From: Lentisalinibacter sp964602525
GTDB taxonomy: Bacteria > Pseudomonadota > Gammaproteobacteria > Steroidobacterales > Woeseiaceae
Direction: 5' to 3'
DNA: 28,353 nt
Assembly (NCBI GenBank): GCA_964602525.1
Contig: CAZRSA010000021.1
Location: 1 to 28,353, forward strand
Shown: piece after piece, positions 1-8,874 of the stretch
How positions within the stretch are numbered: the stretch's first letter is position 1
Layout: every line of letters starts with the position of its first letter
Notes under the pieces: model-generated
What the model was told of the DNA's origin: nothing
Database searches by the model: none
What the model saw: the letters and a program-made list of their open reading frames with translations, nothing else
Position numbers and translations under genes: made by a program

Positions 1-390
1 CTAGCTGCCGGAGGCGAATACGATCACCCAGAGAGCCACCGTCGCCAGGATGCTGACGGCCACCACGCTCCAGCCGGAAGCCCTCGCCTGTTTCATCTCG
101 AAGCCCATGCCCGCGTCCCAGAAAAGATGCCGGATACCGTTGGCGAGGTGGAAGAAGAACGCGTAGCTGGCGCCGGCGAGGATCAGCAGCCCGAAGGGCG
201 ACACGATGAAGGCGGTGACGGCCTGATAGGCCCCGGCACCGGAGGCGGCGGCCAGCAGCCAGGCGGCCAGCAGCAGGGCCGACAGCGACAGCGCCAGCCC
301 GGTGCCCCGGTGCAGAATGGAAAGCGTGGAGGTGATGCGCCAGCGATAGACGCCGATGTGGGGTGAGAGCGGCCTGTTGGTGTTGTCCAT
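1..390 (-). CDS. sdhC: Succinate dehydrogenase cytochrome b556 subunit (SdhC)
   Basis: This 129-residue membrane subunit of respiratory complex II anchors SdhAB to the inner membrane and helps bind haem b and ubiquinone. The N-terminus has the RPLSPHIGVYRW signature, followed by SILHRGTG (residues 24-31, including the quinone-site region). Three hydrophobic segments lie near residues 30-50, 60-82 and 108-126. His81 in HLANGIRH aligns with the E. coli haem ligand His84. The RPLSPH-x-x-VYRW start is typical of the alphaproteobacterial and mitochondrial form rather than the E. coli form. The gene is complete (ATG at 390, TAG at the window edge). It should be followed outside the window by sdhD, sdhA and sdhB. 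Upstream on the same strand is an SDHAF4-like gene, which supports the assignment. No strong Shine-Dalgarno sequence was seen. Confidence 0.95.
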   Translation of the reverse strand: MDNTNRPLSPHIGVYRWRITSTLSILHRGTGLALSLSALLLAAWLLAAASGAGAYQAVTAFIVSPFGLLILAGASYAFFFHLANGIRHLFWDAGMGFEMKQARASGWSVVAVSILATVALWVIVFASGS

Positions 391-464
391 AAAGTGTGTT
401 TCGTCTGCCGGAGCCGATGTCGATGCTGTTGTCGAAGCTTTGTCGCGCGCCGCCGCCTGCGGAC

Positions 465-499
465 CCGTCCGGTGGCTACCCGGCCCGGGCCACGGACGG
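465..499. other. GC-rich hairpin between the SDHAF4-like gene and sdhC
   Basis: CCGTCCGGTGGC (465-476) can pair with GCCACGGACGG (489-499), leaving one bulged G and a 12-base loop that itself contains GGCCCGGG. It lies in the 165-base gap (391-555) upstream of sdhC. There is no T-run on either side, so a simple intrinsic terminator is unlikely. It could be an attenuator, an mRNA-processing or stability structure in the sdh leader, or chance in GC-rich DNA. I saw no convincing promoter in the rest of this gap. Confidence 0.4.
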
Positions 500-555
500 C
501 GGACTCGTCGTGGCGGATGTACCCTGCGCCCGCGGCGCTTCAGCTCGTGGGCACC

Positions 556-729
556 TCAGAAGTCTATGCAACGGCCGCCTTTCTCCCAGTCGCCGTAACG
601 CGTAGGATCGGGCCCCTGGCGACCGCCGATCTCTTTCGGCGCGTCATCACCCGGAGACGGCGTGTCTGCTGGCTCTTCACGGCCTCCGTCGCCACTCTCC
701 GGGACGGTTTCCGGCGGTTGCTTGCACAT
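556..729 (-). CDS. SDHAF4-type succinate dehydrogenase assembly factor (DUF1674)
   Basis: This small 57-residue protein ends with DPTRYGDWEKGGRCIDF, the conserved C-terminal block of the DUF1674 / SDHAF4 (yeast Sdh8) family. In mitochondria, members bind the flavinylated SdhA subunit and assist its joining to SdhB while limiting reactive oxygen. The N-terminal half is polar and low in complexity, as usual for the family. The ATG at 729 gives MCKQPPETVPESGDGG; the frame stays open farther upstream to 1011, but that part is antisense to ygfZ and has no family similarity. The gene lies 165 bases upstream of sdhC on the same strand, so it may be the first gene of the sdh operon. The start is less certain than the family assignment because no clear ribosome binding site was seen. 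Confidence 0.85.
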   Translation of the reverse strand: MCKQPPETVPESGDGGREEPADTPSPGDDAPKEIGGRQGPDPTRYGDWEKGGRCIDF

Positions 730-793
730 GTATGAAGTATGCCAGACGCGGTGTGCGGATGCACCCGCCGGAACTGAGTCAAACCCTTGTACG

Positions 794-823
794 GGGCCGC
801 GCCGGGGGCGCCCGCCGCGGCCC
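794..823. other. Perfect 8-bp-stem hairpin in the ygfZ leader
   Basis: GGGCCGCG (794-801) is exactly complementary to CGCGGCCC (816-823), with a 14-base loop containing the palindrome GGGCGCCC (806-813). It ends 11 bases before the ygfZ ribosome binding site, in the 118-base gap between ygfZ and the divergent SDHAF4-like gene. No T-run follows, so a role in translation control or mRNA stability is more plausible than termination. Chance in GC-rich DNA is possible. No convincing promoter was recognised in this gap. Confidence 0.4.
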
Positions 824-834
824 GGACACAGCCC

Positions 835-840
835 GGGAGG
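835..840 (+). promoter_or_regulatory. Ribosome binding site fixing a TTG start for ygfZ
   Basis: GGGAGG lies 7 bases upstream of the TTG at 848. Translation from here begins MNAISDTPVCLAV, in register with the normal YgfZ N-terminus. The in-frame ATG farther upstream (662) would add 62 proline- and glycine-rich residues that do not resemble the family and would overlap the divergent gene. Confidence 0.75.
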
Positions 841-1680
841 CGGCACTTTGAATGCGATCTCCGACACGCCCGTCTGCCTCGCAGTGACCGGTACCGACCG
901 TATCGGCTTTCTGCATGGACAGCTCACCCAGGACGTCCATCGGCTTGACCGGGACCCGATCCTGACCGCCGCCTGGTGCAACCCGAAGGGCCGCGTGAAA
1001 GCGCTCGTCACCCTCGTGGCCGACGGCGACCGGGTGCTCGCTTTCCTCCCCGGGTGGCAGGCCGACGACTTCGCCGAGGGCCTGCTGCGTTACCGCCTGC
1101 GCGCGGACGTGGACATCGCGGCGGAGCCCGGCGTACGTCTCGCCGCGGTGGACTGCGGGCCGGGCGGCGTGCAGCTGCCCGAGGGCGAACCCGTGCTGGC
1201 CATCCGGCCGCTGCCGGGCAGCGACCCCCGGGTGATGGAGATCTGTGCGGCGGCCGCCCACCTCGACGAGCTGGATCCGGATACCCTGCTGTCCGCAGAG
1301 GCCTGGAACCTCGCGTGCATCCGTGCCGGGCGACCCGCGCTGCATCCGGACACGGTGGAGGCATTCACGCCCCACATGCTGAACCTGGACCTGCTCGATG
1401 CAATCAGCTTCGACAAGGGCTGCTACACCGGGCAGGAGGTGGTCGCGCGCACCGAGAACCTGGGGCGCCCTTCCCGGCGCATGCTGCGTTTCGCGGCCGC
1501 GGCGCCGCCGCCCGCGCCGGGCTCGCGGCTGCTGGACGAGGCCGGCGCCGCCGCCGGGACCGCGGTGCAGTCCGGGGCCGTCGACGGCGGCAGCGAACTC
1601 CTCGCGGTGGTCTCAATCAAGCAGCTGGGTGGCGAGCTCGGCCTCGAGGACGGCACGCCCGCCGCCGCGAAGGACCTCCC

Positions 1681-3276
<1,596 letters not shown>

Positions 3277-3283
3277 TGCTTCT

Positions 3284-3288
3284 TCCTC
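3284..3288 (-). promoter_or_regulatory. Ribosome binding site supporting the lysS TTG start
   Basis: GAGGA on the minus strand (3288 to 3284) lies 7 bases upstream of the TTG at 3276. It falls in the 22-base gap after prfB and supports initiation at this non-ATG codon. Confidence 0.7.
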
Positions 3289-3298
3289 GACTGGTCTG

Positions 3299-4394
3299 CT
3301 AGAGGCCCTGCTTCAGACTGGCCTCGATGAACTCGTCCAGGTCGCCGTCCAGCACGGCCTGGGTGTTGCCGGTCTCGACACCGGTGCGCAGGTCCTTGAT
3401 GCGGGACTGGTCGAGCACGTAGGAGCGTATCTGATTGCCCCAGCCCACGTCCGCCTTGGAGTCCTCCAGCGCGTCGGCCTCCAAACGACGTTTCTGCAGC
3501 TCCAGCTCGTAGAGCTTGGCCTTCAGCTGCTTCATGGCCGTCGCCTTGTTCTTGTGCTGGGAGCGGTCGTTCTGGCATTGCACCACGATACCCGTCGGCT
3601 CGTGGGTGATGCGCACGGCAGATTCCGTCCGGTTGACGTGCTGGCCGCCGGCGCCGCTGGCCCGGTAGACGTCGATGCGCAGATCGGAGGGGTCGATCTC
3701 GATGTCGATGTCGTCCTCCACCTCCGGCGAGACGAACACCGAGGCAAAGGAGGTATGGCGGCGGTTGCCCGAGTCGAACGGCGATTTGCGCACCAGCCGG
3801 TGCACACCGGTCTCCGACCTCAGCCAGCCGTAGACGTATTCGCCGACGAACTTCACCGTGGCGCTCTTGATGCCGGCCACCTCCCCGGCCGAGGCCTCGA
3901 TCATCTCGGTCCTGAAGCCGTGGTTCTCGGCCCAGCGCAGATACATGCGCAGCAGCATCTCGGCCCAGTCCTGCGCCTCGGTGCCGCCGGCGCCGGACTG
4001 GATATCCATGAAGGCATTGGATGCGTCCATCTCGCCGGCGAACATGCGGCGAAACTCGAGCGCCTCCACGTCCCGCGCCAACCCGCCGACGTCGCTCTCG
4101 ATGGAGGAGAGCGTATCGGCATCGTCCTCCTCGGCGGCCATCTCCAGCAGCTCGCCGGCATCCTCCAGGCGTGTGCCGATGCGCTCGAGGGTGCCGACCA
4201 CCCGCTCCAGCTCGGCGCGCTCCTGGCCCAGCGCCTGGGCGCGCTCGGGATCCTGCCAAACGGCCGGGTCCTCCAGCTCGCGCAGTACCTCGGTCAGCCG
4301 TTCCGACTTGCCGGCGTAGTCAAAGATACCTCCTCAGGGCCTCTGCCCTGCCCGAGAGATCCTCGATTTCCGCCCTGATCTGGTTGGTGTCCAT
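3299..4394 (-). CDS. prfB: Peptide chain release factor 2 with programmed +1 frameshift
   Basis: RF2 terminates translation at UGA and UAA. The gene is in two frames. ATG at 4394 starts 24 codons ending TAT CTT followed by an in-frame TGA (4322-4320). A +1 slip that skips base 4322 joins the frame beginning GAC TAC GCC, which runs to TAG at 3299. The full product is 364 residues (E. coli 365). The stop-codon recognition tripeptide SPF is at 204-206 and the hydrolysis motif GGQ at 249-251, both in the expected places. GGAGGG (4409-4404) is the ribosome binding site, 9 bases upstream of the ATG. recJ lies 52 bases upstream and lysS 22 bases downstream on the same strand. A gene call beginning near 4201 would lose the N-terminal domain. 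Confidence 0.97.
4319..4334 (-). promoter_or_regulatory. prfB autoregulatory +1 frameshift site
   Basis: On the minus strand the site reads AGG AGG TAT CTT TGA C. It matches the canonical arrangement: an internal Shine-Dalgarno-like sequence (4334-4329) three bases before the slippery CTT, then TGA and C. When RF2 is scarce, the ribosome pauses at UGA, slips +1 and makes more RF2. E. coli has AGG GGG TAT CTT TGA C, so only one base differs. Confidence 0.97.
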
Positions 4395-4446
4395 TACACC
4401 CGACCCTCCGAAAAACAAGCCGCGCAGTCTAACACGGGCGGGCGCG

Positions 4447-6180
4447 CTAGAGCCGCTGCATGCTCTCCACGACGAGCTGCGGACGGCGGATGCCGCCGTA
4501 CTCGTTAACGTCCAGGCGATAGGCGATATGGACGCGGTGGCCGGGCATCACCGTCACCGCATCCACCTGGTTGAAGGCGATGGCGTCCACCGCCTCGCCG
4601 CGTCCGCCGGCCGCATCCGCAGCGGCGAGCCGGAGCTTCCAGTGGCGCTCGCCCACGATGCGGGCCTCGCGCACGCCGAACACGCCGTCGAACAGCGGCT
4701 CGGGGAAGCCCTGGCCCCACGGACCCGCCTCGCGCAGCGCTTCGGCCAGCGGCAGGTCGATGTCCGCCGACCCGAGCGCGCCGTCGGTCAGTAGCGTGCC
4801 GCTGAAGTCCGCGTCCGGGAAGCATTCGGCCACCCGGCTCGCGGCCAGCCGCCGGAATTGCTCCAGGTTTACACGCGGCAGGCTCAGGCCGGCCGCCATG
4901 GCATGACCGCCGTAGCGGTCGATCAGTTCCGGGGCCGCCGCCGCCACCGCGGCCAGCACGTCGCGGATGTGCACTCCCGGCACCGAGCGTGCGGATCCCT
5001 TGAGCTCGCCGCCGCCGGCGTCGGCGAACGCGATCACCGGCCGGTTGACCCGCTCCCGTACCCGGGAGGCCACGAGTCCGACGACGCCCTGGTGCCAGCC
5101 GGGGTCGTACAGACTGACGCAGGCCGGCAGCCCGCCCTCCCCCGCCGGCAGCTCGATCTGCTCCACGGCCGACAGCGCATCGGCCTGCATGCGCGCCTCG
5201 ATGCGCCGGCGCTCGTCGTTGATCTCGGACAGCCGGGCCGCCAGCCCGCGTACCTCGGCCACGGCATCCGATACCAGCGCCTCGATGCCGGTGCTCATGT
5301 CCTCGAGCCGCCCCGCCGCATTCAGCCGCGGCGCCACCCCGAAAGCGAGATCACCGGCCACAACGCGGCGCGGGTCGCGGCCGGCCGCCTGCAGCAGGGC
5401 CAGGATGCCGGGCACGGCCGCGCCCGCGCGTATGCGGGCGAGGCCCTGGCGTACCAGGACCCGGTTGTTGCGGTCGAGCGGGACCACGTCCGCAACCGTG
5501 CCGAGGGCGACCAGGTCGAGGTAATCGGCGGCAACGCGCCCGGCGCCGGCCATGCCGTCGGACTCCAGCCGGCGCCCGAGCGCCGCCATCACGCAGAACG
5601 CGACGCCCACGCCGGCCAGGTATTTGCTGGGGTAGGGATCGCCCGGCACGTTCGGATTGACGATGGCCGCCGCGGCGGGCAGGCGTTCGCCCGGCAGGTG
5701 ATGATCGGTCACCAGTACTTCGATGCCGAGTTCCCGGGCCCGCTCGACGCCCCGCAGGCTCGAGATGCCGTTGTCCACCGTGACCAGCAGGGAGGGACCC
5801 GACTCCGCCGCGACTTCCACGATCTCCGGCGTCAGCCCGTAACCGAAGTCGAACCGGTTCGGCACCAGCGAGTCCACCACACCGAAGCCGAACCGCCGCA
5901 GGCAGCGCAGGACCAGCGCGGTGCTCGTGGCGCCGTCCGCATCGAAGTCACCGACGACCGTGATACGGCCTTCCCGGTGGGCGAGCAACACGTCCACCGC
6001 CCGCTCCAGGTTGGCGAGCCGCCCCACCGGCGCGAGATGGCGCAGGCCCAGTTCCAGCTCCTCCGCGCACGTGATGCCACGGGCGCCGTAGACCCGGCGC
6101 AGCACCGGGTGCAGCGACGCCGGCAATGCCTCGCCGACATCCGCCGGGCGCCGCACGATGGGCAGTCCGCCTGCACTCAT
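4447..6180 (-). CDS. recJ: Single-stranded-DNA-specific 5'-3' exonuclease RecJ
   Basis: RecJ degrades single-stranded DNA 5' to 3' in RecF-pathway recombination and mismatch or base-excision repair. The 577-residue protein has the DHH phosphoesterase motifs DFDADG (78-83), VTVDNGIS (133-140), TDHH (158-161) and GTVADVVPL (228-236). PRLNAAGRL (285-293), GWHQGVVGLVASR (362-374) and the DHHA1 motif GGHAMAAG (425-432) follow. The length equals the E. coli protein. The ATG (6180) overlaps the stop of the upstream rpfE-like gene as ATGA, so the two are probably translationally coupled. The 52-base gap to prfB contains a T-rich stretch and the prfB ribosome binding site. Confidence 0.97.
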   Translation of the reverse strand: MSAGGLPIVRRPADVGEALPASLHPVLRRVYGARGITCAEELELGLRHLAPVGRLANLERAVDVLLAHREGRITVVGDFDADGATSTALVLRCLRRFGFGVVDSLVPNRFDFGYGLTPEIVEVAAESGPSLLVTVDNGISSLRGVERARELGIEVLVTDHHLPGERLPAAAAIVNPNVPGDPYPSKYLAGVGVAFCVMAALGRRLESDGMAGAGRVAADYLDLVALGTVADVVPLDRNNRVLVRQGLARIRAGAAVPGILALLQAAGRDPRRVVAGDLAFGVAPRLNAAGRLEDMSTGIEALVSDAVAEVRGLAARLSEINDERRRIEARMQADALSAVEQIELPAGEGGLPACVSLYDPGWHQGVVGLVASRVRERVNRPVIAFADAGGGELKGSARSVPGVHIRDVLAAVAAAAPELIDRYGGHAMAAGLSLPRVNLEQFRRLAASRVAECFPDADFSGTLLTDGALGSADIDLPLAEALREAGPWGQGFPEPLFDGVFGVREARIVGERHWKLRLAAADAAGGRGEAVDAIAFNQVDAVTVMPGHRVHIAYRLDVNEYGGIRRPQLVVESMQRL

Positions 6181-7076
6181 CGCCGTCCCCAGGCAAGCAG
6201 CGACCGCAGGCCGCGGCGCGGCGGCACGGCCGTGAGCCCGTCGCGCGTGACTATGACGAGGCGTCCGCGCCGCAGCGTCCTGCGCAGTCCCGGGTCCGTG
6301 AGAGCTGCTCCCGGTAGGGCCATCACCGCACCGGCCGCGAGCGCGCGGGCCGCCGCTTCGCCGGCCGGCGGCGCAGCCGGCTCGGCGCCGAGTTCGAGCC
6401 AGAGCCCGCGCAGGAGCGGATCGGTGGCGTACAGGGGGGGCAGCCGCCGCGCGCCGCCGGCACCCGTGGCGCCTTGCATGGCCGTCTGGCCGCCGCCCCA
6501 GAACCAGACCGAGTTGACCGGCGCCAGCCCCCGGCCGACCCGCTCCTCGTTGACCGGATGATCATGCCAGAGCATCTGGATCTCGTTGCCGAGGGCACGG
6601 AACACGCCCCCGTCCGGTCCCGCGGGGAGTTCGTCCCGGATCCGGCCGGCCCGTGCCACCGCCGGCGCCGCCGCCCTGAAGGCCCGCTCTTCGTGCGCGG
6701 CGACGTACCAGCGGCCCGGCGCGCCGACCTGCAGCGAAAAGCCCCGCTCCTCCAGGCTCGGCAGGATGCTCCGGCGCAGTGCGGACGCCTCATCCGCGGC
6801 GAGCGCGGGCGCATCGTCCAGCAGGTGCAGCTCGCGCATGTCGGCAGCCATGGAGACCGGATCCATGCAGGCGAGCCAGCCGCCGGCCGGCGCGGACGGC
6901 GGCGATTCGCCCCGCAGTCTGAGCACGGCCGCCGGCGCCGGCACGGGCACTCCCAGCCAGCCGGCGGCGGCACTCGCCGCATGCGGCGCACGGGGCCCGC
7001 CCGCACCCTCGACGCCGGGCAGCGCCCCGGCGAGCGCGTTCTGGTCGAGATCCGTGAGGAACAGGAGAGACTTCAT
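6177..7076 (-). CDS. RpfE-like conserved protein of unknown function
   Basis: This 299-residue protein has no established activity. It resembles the family (COG4255, often called 'regulatory protein RpfE type' or phosphoglycerate-mutase-like) that sits beside recJ in Xanthomonas and other proteobacteria. The supporting blocks are MDPVSMAADMRELHLLD (71-87) and LWHDHPVN (169-176), then RGLAPVNSVWFWGGG (182-196). The WFWGGG box is the family hallmark. No signal peptide or membrane segment was seen, so it should be cytosolic. ATG at 7076 is chosen because it gives MKSLLFLTDL; the open frame upstream of it (to 7181) is not family-like. Its stop overlaps the recJ start by four bases, suggesting a function connected with RecJ, though this is only inferred from position. 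Confidence 0.8.
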   Translation of the reverse strand: MKSLLFLTDLDQNALAGALPGVEGAGGPRAPHAASAAAGWLGVPVPAPAAVLRLRGESPPSAPAGGWLACMDPVSMAADMRELHLLDDAPALAADEASALRRSILPSLEERGFSLQVGAPGRWYVAAHEERAFRAAAPAVARAGRIRDELPAGPDGGVFRALGNEIQMLWHDHPVNEERVGRGLAPVNSVWFWGGGQTAMQGATGAGGARRLPPLYATDPLLRGLWLELGAEPAAPPAGEAAARALAAGAVMALPGAALTDPGLRRTLRRGRLVIVTRDGLTAVPPRRGLRSLLAWGRR

Positions 7077-7114
7077 CGAGTGTTCCGGGTCGTCAGCTGG
7101 CGGGCCGTCGGGCG

Positions 7115-7142
7115 TTGACACCACCCGCGGAATCCCTATGGT
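7115..7142 (+). promoter_or_regulatory. Candidate sigma-70 promoter for the Mth938-family gene
   Basis: A perfect -35 TTGACA (7115-7120) is followed after 16 bases by TATGGT (7137-7142), a 4/6 match to the -10 consensus. Transcription would start near 7150, giving a leader of about 37 bases before the ATG at 7187. It lies in the 110-base gap between the divergent rpfE-like gene and the Mth938-family gene. No equally good promoter was seen for the minus-strand unit. Confidence 0.55.
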
Positions 7143-7186
7143 CGGGCCTTTGGCTATTGCCCTCATCCGGGCCGGCATCATACGTC

Positions 7187-7552
7187 ATGAAATTCACCCT
7201 AGACACACCCGCCGGACTGAATATCACGGCCTGCTCCGAGGAGGGGATCACCGTGAGCGGCACGCTGTACCGCTCCAGCATCCTGTTGCTGCCCGAGGAA
7301 GTCCGGGCATGGGACTGCACGGACGTGGACACGCTCGAGGCGGCCGGCCTCGCACCCGCCGTGGAGTTCGCGCCGGAGATCCTGCTGCTCGGCTCCGGGC
7401 GCAGCCTGCGTTTCCCCGCCGCGGGCATCACCCGTGATCTCGCCCGTTGCGGCATCGGCCTCGAAGTCATGGACACCCGCGCCGCCTGCCGCACCTTCAA
7501 CATCCTCACGGCGGAGGAGCGCCGGGTGGTGGCAGCGCTCGTCATCGACTAG
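7187..7552 (+). CDS. Mth938-like domain protein (DUF498/COG3737)
   Basis: This 121-residue cytosolic protein resembles the Mth938 / NDUFAF3-like fold family. Visible family features are the N-terminal half with ITVSGTLYRSSILLLPEEV (26-44), then PEILLLGSG in the middle and GIGLEVMDTRAACRTFNIL toward the C-terminus, where the family has a highly conserved MDT-x-AACRT-(F/Y)-N. A mitochondrial relative is a complex I assembly factor; the bacterial role is not settled. ATG at 7187 is chosen because it begins MKFTLDTPAG and follows a candidate promoter. The gene is a monocistronic plus-strand island, convergent with nlpD 42 bases downstream. CTGCGG/CCGCAG (7565-7578) in that gap could form a small hairpin, but no T-run follows. 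Confidence 0.8.
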   Translation: MKFTLDTPAGLNITACSEEGITVSGTLYRSSILLLPEEVRAWDCTDVDTLEAAGLAPAVEFAPEILLLGSGRSLRFPAAGITRDLARCGIGLEVMDTRAACRTFNILTAEERRVVAALVID

Positions 7553-7594
7553 CGACGGGTCGAGCTGCGGCTCCGCAGGCCGGTGTCATGCCGT

Positions 7595-8278
7595 CTAGGG
7601 GAGGAACGGGCGCGGGTCCACCGGGTCGCCGTTGCGCCGGATCTCGAAATGCAGCCGCGGCCGCCGCCCCGGCCCTTCGCCCATCTCCGCGATGCGCTCG
7701 CCCTGCTTCACCGCCTCACCCTCGGCGACGTGCAGGGACCGGTTGTGGCCGTAGGCGCTGAGATAGGTGGCGTTGTGCTTGATGATCACGAGCTTGCCGT
7801 AGCCGATCAGGCCGCTGCCCGCGTACACCACCTCGCCGTCGGCGGCGGCCCGCACCTCCTGACCGAGCCGCCCGTCGATCAGCACGCCGGTACGTGCCGC
7901 GTTGTCCTCGCCGAAACCCGACGAAACCGCACCTTCGGTGGGCCAGCGCCAGGCCGGCGGCGGCAGATTCGCGGCCGCGCCTGCCCGCCCCGCCCCGGGC
8001 GCATTGCTGCCGGCCGCCCCACCCCGGGAGGCAGCCGCCGTCGGCCGGAGCACGAGGCGTTGACCGGGATGGATCAACGAGCCGTCGCCCAGCCCGTTCC
8101 AGCGCGCCACGTCGCGCACCTGCAGGCCGTAGCGCCAGGCGATGGAATACAGGGTTTCGCCGCTGCGCACGATGTGGGCGGCAGGGACTTCGCCCTCCCA
8201 GTTCAGCGCCCGCCCGCCGCAGGCCGCGAGCAGCGCGGCGGCCAGACACAGGGCCGACGCTCGCCGGAGGCCGCGCAT
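7595..8278 (-). CDS. nlpD: NlpD-like lipoprotein, LysM plus degenerate LytM (M23)
   Basis: NlpD is an outer-membrane lipoprotein that activates the amidase AmiC for septal peptidoglycan splitting. The 227-residue protein has a signal peptide with lipobox LAAC (17-20, acylated Cys20), a LysM domain (about 35-78), an alanine/glycine/proline linker (81-110) and a LytM domain (about 119-225). The LytM catalytic set is broken: the position of the first zinc His plus Asp reads ARTGVLIDG, and Arg-Leu replaces the first His of the final HxH. E. coli NlpD is degenerate in a similar way, so activation rather than cleavage is expected. The ATG (8278) overlaps the last base of the upstream yqaA stop (TGATG). 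At 227 residues it is short for NlpD (E. coli 379). rpoS, which often follows nlpD, is absent. Confidence 0.88.
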   Translation of the reverse strand: MRGLRRASALCLAAALLAACGGRALNWEGEVPAAHIVRSGETLYSIAWRYGLQVRDVARWNGLGDGSLIHPGQRLVLRPTAAASRGGAAGSNAPGAGRAGAAANLPPPAWRWPTEGAVSSGFGEDNAARTGVLIDGRLGQEVRAAADGEVVYAGSGLIGYGKLVIIKHNATYLSAYGHNRSLHVAEGEAVKQGERIAEMGEGPGRRPRLHFEIRRNGDPVDPRPFLP

Positions 8279-8859
8279 CAGCGGGCCGCGACGATGGCCA
8301 CCACGACGAGACAGAGCGCGACGAACAGCCAGCCGAGCAGGTCGATGCGGCGGCGCAGCCCGTCCGCGAAGCGCTGACCGCCCAGCGCGATCAGGCCGGC
8401 CACCAGGAAGAAACGCGCGCCCCGGCCGAAGAACGAGGCGATGACGAAACCCGGGAAAGCCATCGCCGCCGCGCCGGCGGAGATGGTGAAGATCTTGTAC
8501 GGGATCGGCGAGAAACCGGCGATCAGTACGGCGAGCACGCCCCACTCGGTGAACCACTCCCGGCCCGTGAGATAGGCGTCCCAGTAGCCGAGATCCTTCA
8601 GCAGCGGCTCGATGGCCTCCAGGGCGAAGTAGCCGATGGCGTAACCGGCGATGCCGCCCGCCACGGAAGTGACCGTGGTCAGCGACGCCAGCGACAGCGC
8701 GCTGCCGGGCCGGGCGAGGCACATCGGGGCCAGCATCACGTCCGGCGGTATGGGGAAAAAGGAGGACTCGGCGAAGCTGAGTCCGCCCAGGTACCAGCGG
8801 GCGTGAGGATGGGCCGACCAGGACAGGACCCGGTCGTAAAGTCCGCCGAATATCTTCAT
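8278..8859 (-). CDS. yqaA: YqaA/DedA-family membrane protein (VTT domain)
   Basis: This 193-residue inner-membrane protein belongs to COG1238, part of the DedA/VTT superfamily, whose members act in lipid transport or flipping and membrane homeostasis; the YqaA substrate is unknown. Motifs are FAESSFFPIPPDVML (29-43), GYAIGYF (72-78), the re-entrant FSPIPYKIFTISAGAA (116-131) and GRGARFF (145-151). A final hydrophobic helix covers about 174-192. It lies 15 bases after pcm and is coupled to nlpD by a TGATG overlap, so it is an integral member of surE-pcm-yqaA-nlpD. In E. coli nlpD follows pcm directly. Confidence 0.9.
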   Translation of the reverse strand: MKIFGGLYDRVLSWSAHPHARWYLGGLSFAESSFFPIPPDVMLAPMCLARPGSALSLASLTTVTSVAGGIAGYAIGYFALEAIEPLLKDLGYWDAYLTGREWFTEWGVLAVLIAGFSPIPYKIFTISAGAAAMAFPGFVIASFFGRGARFFLVAGLIALGGQRFADGLRRRIDLLGWLFVALCLVVVAIVAAR

Positions 8860-8874
8860 CCCGATGCGCTCCCG

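Noticed and set aside
729..741. Extended -10 (TGG CATACT) that would make the SDHAF4-like gene leaderless
   Set aside because: The match is weak (4/6), no -35 is present at the right distance, and one coincidence of spacing is too little to support it.
662..847. N-terminal extension of YgfZ from the ATG at 662
   Set aside because: The 62 extra residues are low complexity, overlap the divergent small gene, and a strong ribosome binding site supports the TTG at 848.
4411..4446. Possible intrinsic terminator after recJ (GCGCG stem and a T-rich run)
   Set aside because: The stem is only 5 base pairs with a 16-base loop, the T-run is interrupted, and the prfB ribosome binding site follows at once, so recJ-prfB cotranscription is more likely.
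4858..6561. A 567-codon plus-strand open frame antisense to recJ and the rpfE-like gene
   Set aside because: It is a codon-bias shadow with His/Arg/Gln-rich composition and no family motifs.
7565..7578. Hairpin CTGCGG/CCGCAG between the Mth938-family gene and nlpD as a bidirectional terminator
   Set aside because: The stem is 6 base pairs with a 2-base loop, and there is no T-run on either side.
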